From assembly GCF_004522215.1 (NCBI RefSeq), contig NZ_SDLR01000008.1, forward strand, positions 62,001 to 126,000: DNA of 64,000 nucleotides, written 5' to 3'. The stretch is from Ammoniphilus sp. YIM 78166. Lineage in GTDB: Bacteria; Bacillota; Bacilli; Aneurinibacillales; RAOX-1. This document shows positions 8,375 through 15,944 of the stretch, in pieces; position 1 is the first letter of the stretch, and every line of letters begins with the position of its first letter. The notes beneath the pieces are model-generated. The model had not been told where the DNA came from, did not search any database, and saw nothing but the letters and a program-made list of their open reading frames with translations. The position numbers and the translations under genes are program-made.

Positions 8375-9631
8375 ATGTTAACAAGAGAGCAAAACGATAC
8401 CTTAACGCAAGTAGGACCAGGCACCCCGATGGGGGAATTGCTTCGCAAGTATTGGTTCCCCATCGGAGCGGTTTCTGAACTTGAGACCAAACCAACGAAA
8501 AAAGTTAAACTGCTAGGTGAAGACTTAGTTTTATATAAAGATCGAAGCGGAAACTACGGTCTTGTACAGGAACGATGCCCACACCGCGGAGTATCCATGG
8601 TGTATGGGATCCCTGAGGAAGATGGCTTGCGCTGCCAATACCATGGCTGGTGCTTCAATAAAAAAGGGCAGTGTACCGAACAGCCCAATGAACCAGCGGA
8701 CAGCACCTTTAAGAATCGTATCAAGATCAAGGCGTATCCTGTGGAATCTTTAGGTGGCTTGCTATTCGCCTACCTCGGCCCAGAGCCTGCACCGCTCCTG
8801 CCGAAATATGATCTATTTGTCCGCGAAGACGTTATTCGTACGATCGGATATGCGGTAATCCCTTGCAACTTCTTTCAAATTATGGAGAATTCACTTGATC
8901 CTGTCCACTTGGAGTGGTTGCACGGCCGATACTTTGAACATGTTTTTGAGCAGCAAAACAAGGACGTTGAAAACTGGTATATCAGCAAGCATCACGTGAA
9001 AATCGGATTTGACGTGTTTAAGCATGGGATTATTAAACGCCGCTTATTGGAAGGGCAAACCGAAGATTGCGATGGCTGGAAAATTGGCCACCCAGTCGTA
9101 TTCCCGAATATGCTTCGAGTAGGTGATGGAGCCATCCATTCTTTTCAAATCCGAGTGCCGATGGATGATAAAAATACGTACCATCTCTGGTATTCCTGCT
9201 TTATTCCTGGAGAAGGAGTAGAGATTCCGAAGGATTATCCGATCACCTATTGGGAAGCCCCATTAACAGACGAACATGGCGAGCTCGTTACCGATTACAT
9301 TGACGGCCAAGATGCGATGGCTTGGGTCACACAAGGTGAAATCGCCGATCGAACAGAGGAAAAGCTGGGAACAAGCGATAAAGGGATCATTATGTACCGC
9401 CAGCTTTGTATGGAGCAAATCAGGAAGGTGGAGAATGGCGAAGATCCGATGAATGTTTTCCGTAATCCTGAGGAAAACGAAAACATAGAATTGCCGCAAG
9501 AGCATGATATTTTCATGGAAGGGCCGATGCTTTTCAAGGTGGCCAAAGAATGGAACACCCGCTATGCCCCGAACATTGACGAAATTCTTGATATCTTAAA
9601 GAAGAAAAAGTCGCCAGCAAACGTAGACTAA
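8375..9631 (+). CDS. Rieske oxygenase, phthalate 4,5-dioxygenase (Pht3)-like
   Basis: A 418-residue oxygenase subunit. The Rieske [2Fe-2S] ligands are Cys68, His70, Cys87 and His90 (CPH...CQYH). The mononuclear iron site is visible as ENSLDPVHLEWLH with bridging Asn172/Asp175 and His178/His183. The single-component architecture and the N-terminus starting MLT resemble Pht3/OphA2 phthalate 4,5-dioxygenases, which dihydroxylate the ring to a cis-dihydrodiol using electrons from a separate reductase. No reductase gene is in the window. A paralogue with the same ligand positions is encoded at 48751. Neighbouring dehydrogenase and decarboxylase genes fit a phthalate-like substrate; the exact isomer is not known. 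Confidence 0.88.
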   Translation: MLTREQNDTLTQVGPGTPMGELLRKYWFPIGAVSELETKPTKKVKLLGEDLVLYKDRSGNYGLVQERCPHRGVSMVYGIPEEDGLRCQYHGWCFNKKGQCTEQPNEPADSTFKNRIKIKAYPVESLGGLLFAYLGPEPAPLLPKYDLFVREDVIRTIGYAVIPCNFFQIMENSLDPVHLEWLHGRYFEHVFEQQNKDVENWYISKHHVKIGFDVFKHGIIKRRLLEGQTEDCDGWKIGHPVVFPNMLRVGDGAIHSFQIRVPMDDKNTYHLWYSCFIPGEGVEIPKDYPITYWEAPLTDEHGELVTDYIDGQDAMAWVTQGEIADRTEEKLGTSDKGIIMYRQLCMEQIRKVENGEDPMNVFRNPEENENIELPQEHDIFMEGPMLFKVAKEWNTRYAPNIDEILDILKKKKSPANVD

Positions 9632-9641
9632 GGATCAAATC

Positions 9642-9669
9642 GGGGTTCCTTTGGATACAAAGGAACCCC
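9642..9669 (+). other. intra-operon stem-loop
   Basis: A 12-bp perfect GC-rich stem (9642-9653 with 9658-9669) has a GATA loop between the Rieske gene and the small Cys-rich gene. There is no T-run. The likely role is mRNA stabilisation or processing (inference). Confidence 0.6.
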
Positions 9670-9689
9670 CTCTAGAAAGGAGAAACAGC

Positions 9690-9890
9690 ATGTCAAAGAA
9701 CGAAGAGAAGATCCCAGGAAAGGGAATCCAATTTTGCCCAAGCTGTGCCCACCCTCTCAACGATCCTAAAAGCATATTGAATGAGTATTGGATTTCGGAA
9801 GATACGGCCTATTTTTGCTGGTGCAAGAACTGTTCATGGAAGGGCGACATTATTAAGACAACCCGAATGGTAGCCCCAGAGCTCGTTTAG
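9690..9890 (+). CDS. small zinc-ribbon-like protein paired with Rieske oxygenase
   Basis: A 66-residue protein with two cysteine pairs, FCPSC and CWCKNC, joined by DPKSILNEYWISEDTAYF: the layout of a zinc ribbon or rubredoxin-like knuckle. The start at 9690 is set by the AGAAAGGAG site; an upstream in-frame ATG at 9651 falls inside the hairpin. The protein at 50001, also directly after a Pht3-like Rieske gene, shares the pattern FCxxC...DPxS...EYWxSExTxYFCWCxxC...TR. The layout also recalls the BsdD-like subunit at 15588. I know of no assigned function. Constant pairing with the oxygenase suggests an accessory or assembly role. Confidence 0.75.
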   Translation: MSKNEEKIPGKGIQFCPSCAHPLNDPKSILNEYWISEDTAYFCWCKNCSWKGDIIKTTRMVAPELV

Positions 9891-9908
9891 AAAATGGAGG
9901 GAGAAATT

Positions 9909-10652
9909 ATGTCAGACCTACAAGAGTTAAGAGAGAAGGTAGCTTTGTCCTGCCGGATCATTGCGATGAATGGTTTGGTAGATGATATTTTAGGACACGT
10001 GAGTGTAAGAGTTCCTGGCTCAGATGAGATGCTGCTCAGATGCCGAGGGGAGGAGGAGTATGGGCTACCCTTTACCACCCCTAGCGCTATTCGAAAAATG
10101 AATTTTGATGGAGAAGGTCCGGAATTAGGAGACCGATATAAAGCCCCTAAAGAACACCCTATTCATGGGGAAATTTATAAGGCACGCCCCGAAGTCGGCT
10201 GTGTCATCCATTGTCATCCGCCGGCAGCCATTTTTTGCAGTATAGCCGAATTGGAGTTCCGGCCGATCTTTGGTGCCTATAACATCCCAGCAATGCGAAT
10301 GGCTTTAGAGGGAATCCCGCTTTTTCCTAGCTCTGCTTTGATTACGCGTCCGGAAATGGTCACGCCGATGATTGAAGCTATGGGTAATAAGCACATTTTA
10401 TTAATGAAAGGACACGGTATTACCGTTACGGGCAGAACGGTAGAGGAAGCTACGGTTCGCGCCCTGAATTTTGATGTCTTAGCCAAAGCTACATTAGAGG
10501 TGGCTAAAACAGGGAGAACAGCGGAACATATTTCGTTGGAGGATATCGAAGAATTGCCTGATTTAGCGCCACTGCTTCCAGACGGGGATAAATGGGTCTG
10601 GAGATATCAAGTGAAAATGCTAGAGGACAGGGGATGGGGGTTAGAGCGATGA
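9909..10652 (+). CDS. class II aldolase/adducin family protein, probable dihydroxy-aromatic-acid decarboxylase
   Basis: A 247-residue protein of the class II aldolase/adducin family. Visible metal-site features are EHPIHGEIY followed by HCHPPA and a later MKGHGITVTG. Sugar-phosphate aldolases share this fold, but so do aromatic decarboxylases such as the 3,4-dihydroxyphthalate decarboxylase PhtC, and the setting between a Rieske oxygenase and a dihydrodiol dehydrogenase favours the latter. The ATG at 9909 follows GGAGGGAG; an ATG 15 bases earlier overlaps that site. Its stop overlaps the next start as ATGA, so the two are translationally coupled. A paralogue is at 48001. Family is sure; the reaction is inferred. 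Confidence 0.82.
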   Translation: MSDLQELREKVALSCRIIAMNGLVDDILGHVSVRVPGSDEMLLRCRGEEEYGLPFTTPSAIRKMNFDGEGPELGDRYKAPKEHPIHGEIYKARPEVGCVIHCHPPAAIFCSIAELEFRPIFGAYNIPAMRMALEGIPLFPSSALITRPEMVTPMIEAMGNKHILLMKGHGITVTGRTVEEATVRALNFDVLAKATLEVAKTGRTAEHISLEDIEELPDLAPLLPDGDKWVWRYQVKMLEDRGWGLER

Positions 10653-11824
10653 AGCTGCGGATTGGAATTGCAGGGTTGGGCATAGCAGGAAGCTCCTTGC
10701 TTCCCGCTATCAAGAAGCATCCGCATGTGGAGGTTACTGCGGCGTCGGGCAGAAACAAGGAGAGGCTAGAGAAATTTGCCCATGATTACGGGGCAGATAT
10801 CCATTACAGTATGGAGGAACTCTGTCAAAACCCCAATGTGGATGCTGTTTACATAGCGACGCCGACTGAGCTTCACAAAGAGCATGTCCTGATCGCAGCT
10901 GAACATAAAAAGCACATTATCGTTGAAAAGCCCATCGCTACTTCATTGGAGGATGCAGATGCACTAATTGCTGCAGCAGAGAGCAATGGCGTTCAGATGA
11001 TTGTTGGGCATTCCCATAGCTTTGAACCCCCTATTCGAAAGATTCGAGAAATTGTTAAGAGTGGGGAAATTGGCTCCCTTCGCATGATTAATAATTGGTA
11101 TTTCAATGATTGGATCTATCGTCCTCGCACCCCCGAGGAACTGGATACCCGGCTTGGAGGGGGGGTTACTTACCGACAAGGCTCGCACCAATTTGACATT
11201 ATCCGTTATATCGGAGGCGGAAGATTGCGAAGTGTGCGTGCTATGACCGGAGTTTGGGATCGAGATCGCCCCACAGAAGGAGCCCATGCCGCCTTTTTGG
11301 AGTTTGAAGATGGTACGGGAGCAACTGCCGTTTATAACGGGTATGATCATTTCCATACGACGGAACTTACCTTCGGGATTGGTGAAGGAGGTCCTTTAAA
11401 TACCACTGGTATATACGCCAGCTCTAGAAGAGCAGTTAGAGAAGTAGCTGATCCAGCTATGGAAACACAATTAAAAAGCCAAGCAGGCTATGGCGGATCC
11501 CGCGCCAAAAAATATGATTCTGAAGAAATTCATCAGCCATTTTTCGGTTTGACTATTGTAAGTTGTGAGAGAGGGGACATTCGCCAATCACCTAATGGAT
11601 TATTCGTTTATGGTGAGGATGAAAAAGTAGAGATTCCTTTAAATGAAGAGACAGGACGCGATGTGCTTATTGCCGAGTTATATGATGCGGTGCATAAAGG
11701 ACGCAAAGCTGTCCACGATGGGCGATGGGGAAAAGCGAATTTGGAGGTTTGTATTGCTGTACTTAATTCAGCAAGAGAGAGAAAGGAAATCTACTTATCC
11801 CATCAAACCTCGGTAATAGATTAA
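10649..11824 (+). CDS. Gfo/Idh/MocA oxidoreductase, Pht4-like dihydrodiol dehydrogenase
   Basis: A 391-residue NAD(P)-dependent dehydrogenase with an N-terminal Rossmann fold (GIAGLGIAGSSLLPAI) and the family motif VEKPIA near residue 92. Pht4, the cis-4,5-dihydrodiol phthalate dehydrogenase, belongs to this family, so the expected step is rearomatisation of the Rieske product to a dihydroxy acid. The start at 10649 overlaps the upstream stop (ATGA) and begins the Rossmann strand correctly; an in-frame ATG at 10592 would lie inside the upstream gene. It is highly similar to the protein at 55198, with long shared stretches such as GERGDIRQSPNGLF-like and GGGVTYRQGSHQFDIIRY. Confidence 0.88.
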   Translation: MKLRIGIAGLGIAGSSLLPAIKKHPHVEVTAASGRNKERLEKFAHDYGADIHYSMEELCQNPNVDAVYIATPTELHKEHVLIAAEHKKHIIVEKPIATSLEDADALIAAAESNGVQMIVGHSHSFEPPIRKIREIVKSGEIGSLRMINNWYFNDWIYRPRTPEELDTRLGGGVTYRQGSHQFDIIRYIGGGRLRSVRAMTGVWDRDRPTEGAHAAFLEFEDGTGATAVYNGYDHFHTTELTFGIGEGGPLNTTGIYASSRRAVREVADPAMETQLKSQAGYGGSRAKKYDSEEIHQPFFGLTIVSCERGDIRQSPNGLFVYGEDEKVEIPLNEETGRDVLIAELYDAVHKGRKAVHDGRWGKANLEVCIAVLNSARERKEIYLSHQTSVID

Positions 11825-11854
11825 AGATACTCTAGCGGAACGGAGGCACTGCGA

Positions 11855-12052
11855 ATGCCATTTATACGCGTGGATATATTGGAAGGACGTTCAGAGGAGA
11901 TGAAACGTCAGCTAATCACGGAGCTGACCGATGCGGCTGAGCGTGCCTTATCAGCACCTCGAGAGACCATTCGAGTTGTACTCACCGAGATTCCCAAACA
12001 ATATTGGGCGGTTGGCGGAACCCCCATGTCTGAGCGTCAAGTGAAAAAATAA
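11855..12052 (+). CDS. 4-oxalocrotonate tautomerase family protein
   Basis: A 65-residue protein of the tautomerase superfamily. After removal of Met1 the catalytic amino-terminal proline is exposed (MPFIRVDILEGR). The length and the ending VGGTPMSE match small 4-oxalocrotonate tautomerases, which interconvert enol and keto forms of ring-cleavage products. It sits between the dihydrodiol dehydrogenase and the extradiol dioxygenase of cluster 1. A second copy in the pra cluster (30922) differs in sequence. Confidence 0.88.
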   Translation: MPFIRVDILEGRSEEMKRQLITELTDAAERALSAPRETIRVVLTEIPKQYWAVGGTPMSERQVKK

Positions 12053-12073
12053 TTTAGAAGGGGACTGTTTTAA

Positions 12074-12988
12074 ATGGGCGTAATGAGAATTGGACGTGCA
12101 GAGCTCCGAGTGATGGATATGGAAAAGGCTGTTGATTACTACACCCGCGTGATTGGATTAGAGGAAACGGGAAGAAGGGACGGTCGTGTCTATCTCAAGG
12201 CTTGGGATGAGTATGACCATCATAGCTTAATCCTTCAAGAGGCGGATTCTCCTGGAATGGATCACTGTGCTTTTAAGGTTGAAACGCTAGAGGATCTTGC
12301 TCGTTACGAGAAGAAGATTGAACACTTTGGCTTAACGCTGAAAAGAGTATCAAACCGCTCCCGTTTGGGAGAAGGAGAGGCAATACGCTTCGAGCTTCCA
12401 ACAGGGCATCAGGTGGAGCTCTTTCACGAGATTGATTATGTCGGGAAAATCATGGGTTTGGAAAACCCTCATCCTTGGCCAGATAACCTAAGAGGCATTG
12501 CGCCGCACCGTCTTGATCATGTTCTTCTGACAGGCGATGATGTCGACAGTACGACTCGTTTTTTTATCGAGGCCCTTGGCTTCCACCAAAGTGAAAAGAT
12601 CATGAGTGTGGATGGGGAAGTTACGATCGGAAGCTTCTTGTTTACGAATAATGGAAAACCTCATGAGATTGCATTTATTAAAGGTCCGGATAAGAAATTG
12701 CATCATGCGGCTTTCTTTGTTGACAACTGGTACGATGTGCTAAAAGGAGCCGATATCCTTTCCAAAAATAATGTTCCTGTGGAAGTAACGCCAACTCGCC
12801 ATGGGATTACGAGAGGGCTCACCACTTATTTCTTTGACCCATCCGGCAATAGAAATGAAGCATTTGCTAGCGGATACATTACGTATCCTGACTTTAAGAC
12901 GATTACCTGGACAGAAGATAAGATTGGCCAGGGTATATTCTACCACCGAAGAGAAATGCTAGAGTCCTTTGGGCGGGCATTAACTTAA
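12074..12988 (+). CDS. extradiol catechol 2,3-dioxygenase-like protein (VOC superfamily)
   Basis: A 304-residue two-domain vicinal-oxygen-chelate protein, the length of catechol 2,3-dioxygenases. The C-terminal domain carries the Fe(II) ligands: His149 (RLDHVLL), His211 (KLHHAAFF) and Glu262 (GNRNEAF). It should cleave a catechol next to the hydroxyl pair, giving a yellow semialdehyde or keto acid. The next gene is a meta-cleavage-product hydrolase, as in dmp/xyl/bph pathways. The catechol may be formed by the UbiD protein of the same operon (inference). It is unrelated in fold to the LigB-type dioxygenase at 31147, so the window has two independent ring-cleavage systems. Confidence 0.9.
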   Translation: MGVMRIGRAELRVMDMEKAVDYYTRVIGLEETGRRDGRVYLKAWDEYDHHSLILQEADSPGMDHCAFKVETLEDLARYEKKIEHFGLTLKRVSNRSRLGEGEAIRFELPTGHQVELFHEIDYVGKIMGLENPHPWPDNLRGIAPHRLDHVLLTGDDVDSTTRFFIEALGFHQSEKIMSVDGEVTIGSFLFTNNGKPHEIAFIKGPDKKLHHAAFFVDNWYDVLKGADILSKNNVPVEVTPTRHGITRGLTTYFFDPSGNRNEAFASGYITYPDFKTITWTEDKIGQGIFYHRREMLESFGRALT

Positions 12989-13011
12989 AACGTATAGAAG
13001 GAGGGGGAGAG

Positions 13012-13830
13012 ATGAGTGATCAAGGCAAGTTCGTAACAGCAGGGGGGATTCATACCCATTATCATGAAAGCGGGGAAGGGGAACCTCTTCTCCTGATCCA
13101 CGGATCAGGACCGGGAGTATCCGCTTGGGCCAATTGGAGACTGGTATTTCCGATCCTTTCTGAAAAGTACCATCTGTATGCGCCAGATGTCGTCGGATTT
13201 GGCTATACGGAAAGACCACATGACATTTCGTACTCTGTCGACACTTGGGTGAATCACCTTATTTCTTTTATGGAAGCAAAGGGTCTAGAGAAAGTGTCCA
13301 TTATCGGCAACTCGATGGGCGGTGCTTTAGCCCTCCAGATCGCCCAGCGGAGGCCAGATCTTGTTCGCAAATTGGTACTTATGGGAAGCGTTGGGATTGA
13401 ATTTCCGATAACAGATGAATTGGATGCCGTTTGGGGATATACGCCAAGCTTTGAAAATATGAAAAATCTTGTGGCTACTTTTTCATCTAACAGCAGCTTG
13501 GCTGACAATGATGATCTTGTCCAGCTGCGCTATCAGGCTAGTATTCAAGAAGGTTTTCAAGAATCCTACGCAGCGATGTTCCCGGCGCCTAGACAAAGGC
13601 ATGTTAATGCCTTGGCCTTGACTGAAGAAAAGTTAAGGAAAATCGATTGTCCCGTATTGCTAATCCATGGACGTGAAGATCGGATTATTCCACTTGAGTA
13701 TACAAGCTGGAGAATCTCGCAGTTGATACCCGAAGCCGAGCTTCATGTTTTTTCCCAATGTGGGCACTGGACACAAATCGAAAAAACGAAGCCATTCACG
13801 AATCTCGTATCGGAGTTTCTAAGTCGTTAA
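13012..13830 (+). CDS. alpha/beta hydrolase, meta-cleavage product hydrolase-like
   Basis: A 272-residue alpha/beta hydrolase. The oxyanion/N-terminal motif HGSGPGVSAWANW is typical of DmpD/BphD-type C-C bond hydrolases. The catalytic triad is visible as Ser101 (GNSMGG), Asp223 (HGREDRIIP) and His252 (CGHWTQ). The enzyme would hydrolyse the extradiol cleavage product from the upstream gene to a 2-hydroxypentadienoate and a short acid, which the pra hydratase, aldolase and dehydrogenase could finish. A GGAGGGGGAG ribosome site precedes the ATG. The acyl side chain it removes is not predictable. Confidence 0.88.
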   Translation: MSDQGKFVTAGGIHTHYHESGEGEPLLLIHGSGPGVSAWANWRLVFPILSEKYHLYAPDVVGFGYTERPHDISYSVDTWVNHLISFMEAKGLEKVSIIGNSMGGALALQIAQRRPDLVRKLVLMGSVGIEFPITDELDAVWGYTPSFENMKNLVATFSSNSSLADNDDLVQLRYQASIQEGFQESYAAMFPAPRQRHVNALALTEEKLRKIDCPVLLIHGREDRIIPLEYTSWRISQLIPEAELHVFSQCGHWTQIEKTKPFTNLVSEFLSR

Positions 13831-13848
13831 CAGCAGAGGGGGAGACCT

Positions 13849-15591
13849 ATGTATAAGGTTGAATTGGCGGAGCATGAAGAAGTATCCTTCGTATGCTACG
13901 AAGGAGAGGATGTCCTAACTGCAGCCAAACGGCAAGGGGTAAGCATTCCTTCCGGTTGCCGAAGTGGCGGATGCGGAATGTGTAAAATTAAAGTACAAGA
14001 AGGGGAGTACCAGATTGGCACCAGTTCAAAGGCGGTGCTAACGGAGACCGAGCGAGGCCAGCGTTTTGCCTTAGCTTGCCGAACCTTTCCCAAGAGTGGG
14101 CTCTTGCTTTCCAATGTAACGCATGAAGCAGCGGAGCCAAATAGTAAGGAATCGAAAAAAAAAATAAATTCCCTTCGTGACTTCCTTGATTTGCTCAAAA
14201 AGCATGCACAATGCATTACTTGGCCAGAGTCAGTCATGCCGGAGCCAGATATCCGTAATATTGCGGTAGCTGGGGCACGGGATGCCAATGGGGGACCTGC
14301 CATCCTGTTTGATCAAATAAAAGGATACCCAGGAAAAAGACTGGCTCTTGGTGTCCATGGCAGCTTCGATAATCTTGCCTTATTAATGGGTCATCCAAGA
14401 GGAACGACGGTAAAGGAGCTATTCTATGACCTGGCTGATCGCTGGGGAGCGACTAAGGGACAGCTGATTCAGGTTCCTCCAGAAGAAGCGCCTGTTCATG
14501 AAGTGCGGATTGAAAAACAAGTTAATCTGTATGACCTCTTGCCATTGTTCAGGATCAACGAGTATGATGGCGGGTTTTATATTGGGAAGGCAAGCATTGT
14601 CTCACGAGATCCTCGGGAACCAGATGACTTCGGCAAGCAAAACGTGGGGATTTACAGGCTTCAGGTTCATGGGCCCGATTTGCTTTCATTAATGACCATT
14701 CCTAGCCATGATATCGGCAAACAAATCATGATGGCAGAAAAGGATGGCACTCCTTTTAAGATTGCGATTATGCTAGGGAACCATCCGGCGATGACGTTAT
14801 TTGCCGGGACTCCGCTTGGTTATTCAGAATCAGAATTTACTTATGCATCGGCCATGATGGGGACCCCCCTTTATCTGACGAAATCAGGCAATGGGTTGGA
14901 TATTTTAGCTCATTCCGAAATGGTGATTGAAGCTGAACTTGTTCTTGAAGAGCGCATATTTGAAGGACCTTTTGGTGAATTCCCGGGGAGCTATAGTGGG
15001 GTGCGCAGAGCGCCCATGTTTAGAGTGACGGCCGTTTCTCATCGCAAGGACCCCATTTTTGAGAATATTTATATTGGAAAAGGCTGGACTGAACATGACA
15101 CTTTAATCGGCTTGCATACCTCGGTACCGGTTTACGCCCAGTTAAGAGAAACCTTTCCTGAGGTTGTTGCAGTCAATGCCCTTTATCAGCATGGGCTAAC
15201 AGGGATTATCTCGGTAAAAAACCGATTTGGTGGCTTTGCCAAATCCGTGGCCTTGAGAGCCTTGGGTACACCGCACGGAGTGATGTACTTAAAAAACATC
15301 ATCATGGTCGACGAGGATGTGGATCCGTTTGATCTGAATCAAGTCATGTGGGCTCTATCCACGCGTACGAGGGCAGATGATATTATGGTTCTTGATAATA
15401 TGCCGATGGTCCCGATCGATCCCTCTGCAGTGGTTCCGGGAAAAGGCCATCATCTGATCATCGATGCAACGAGCTACGCAGCACCCGATACGTCTGGCGA
15501 CGATGCCAAGATTGTGACCCCGCCTACGGGACGCCACATTGATGACTTAGCGAAGAAAATTAGAGGACTTCAAGAGGAGGCGTTAAAATGA
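13849..15591 (+). CDS. 2Fe-2S ferredoxin-UbiD decarboxylase fusion
   Basis: A 580-residue fusion. Residues 1 to about 90 are a plant-type [2Fe-2S] ferredoxin with ligands Cys37, Cys42, Cys45 and Cys77 (CRSGGCGMC then LACR). After a charged linker (about 92-107) comes a full UbiD-family domain starting near INSLRDFLDLL, with NVGIYRLQV, the acidic EGPFGEFPGSYSG active-site stretch and a C-terminal GRHIDD. UbiD enzymes use prenylated FMN, supplied by UbiX, for reversible non-oxidative decarboxylation of aromatic or unsaturated acids. Subunits C, D and B (UbiD, BsdD-like, UbiX) are encoded consecutively, as in hydroxyarylic-acid decarboxylases. UbiD proteins are normally stand-alone; the ferredoxin domain is unusual. 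Its stop overlaps the next start (ATGA). Confidence 0.9.
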   Translation: MYKVELAEHEEVSFVCYEGEDVLTAAKRQGVSIPSGCRSGGCGMCKIKVQEGEYQIGTSSKAVLTETERGQRFALACRTFPKSGLLLSNVTHEAAEPNSKESKKKINSLRDFLDLLKKHAQCITWPESVMPEPDIRNIAVAGARDANGGPAILFDQIKGYPGKRLALGVHGSFDNLALLMGHPRGTTVKELFYDLADRWGATKGQLIQVPPEEAPVHEVRIEKQVNLYDLLPLFRINEYDGGFYIGKASIVSRDPREPDDFGKQNVGIYRLQVHGPDLLSLMTIPSHDIGKQIMMAEKDGTPFKIAIMLGNHPAMTLFAGTPLGYSESEFTYASAMMGTPLYLTKSGNGLDILAHSEMVIEAELVLEERIFEGPFGEFPGSYSGVRRAPMFRVTAVSHRKDPIFENIYIGKGWTEHDTLIGLHTSVPVYAQLRETFPEVVAVNALYQHGLTGIISVKNRFGGFAKSVALRALGTPHGVMYLKNIIMVDEDVDPFDLNQVMWALSTRTRADDIMVLDNMPMVPIDPSAVVPGKGHHLIIDATSYAAPDTSGDDAKIVTPPTGRHIDDLAKKIRGLQEEALK

Positions 15592-15815
15592 GCGGCTGTC
15601 CTCGTTGTGAGAAAAAGCAATTGCGAGTAGAGCATAAGGGGTATGAAAACAATCAATTAGTCTGGACTATTTATTATTGCCACAGCTGCTCTTTTAGTTG
15701 GAGAGATACGGAACCAGAAACGACGATTGTCCATCAGAAAAGGGATTCCTTCTTTAGGGTGGAAATGGATCGCAAAGAAAAATACCCTATCGTTCTCCCA
15801 CCAGGCCTTATTTGA
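15588..15815 (+). CDS. BsdD/VdcD-like small decarboxylase subunit
   Basis: A 75-residue protein resembling the D subunit of phenolic acid decarboxylases such as Bacillus BsdD: CPRC near the N-terminus, YYCHSCSFSWRDTEPE in the middle, and a Pro-rich end. The two CxxC knuckles suggest zinc binding. It overlaps the UbiD fusion gene by four bases (ATGA), which couples their translation and supports a complex. It tells us that the UbiD is of the hydroxybenzoate or protocatechuate decarboxylase type rather than the ubiquinone type. Confidence 0.85.
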   Translation: MSGCPRCEKKQLRVEHKGYENNQLVWTIYYCHSCSFSWRDTEPETTIVHQKRDSFFRVEMDRKEKYPIVLPPGLI

Positions 15816-15826
15816 TTGTTGCTTTT

Positions 15827-15858
15827 AGCGATTTATAGCAAATTTTGCTTAAATCGCT
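15827..15858 (+). other. long stem-loop in the BsdD-UbiX gap
   Basis: AGCGATTTA (15827-15835) pairs with TAAATCGCT (15850-15858), and the inner AGCAA pairs with TTGCT. There is no T-run. It is one of two adjacent hairpins in a 129-base gap within an otherwise tightly packed operon. Confidence 0.6.
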
Positions 15859-15863
15859 CTTCG

Positions 15864-15902
15864 CCCTTTCGAGATGATGTGAAAACTCCTCAGTCGAAAG
15901 GG
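15864..15902 (+). other. second stem-loop in the BsdD-UbiX gap
   Basis: CCCTTTCGA (15864-15872) is the exact complement of TCGAAAGGG (15894-15902) around a 21-base loop. Together with the hairpin just upstream it could separate expression of the decarboxylase subunits from ubiX and the downstream ParM-like pair. Confidence 0.5.
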
Positions 15903-15944
15903 GGAAGAACATTTAACGCTAAGCTAAAGAAAGAGGGGTTGATC

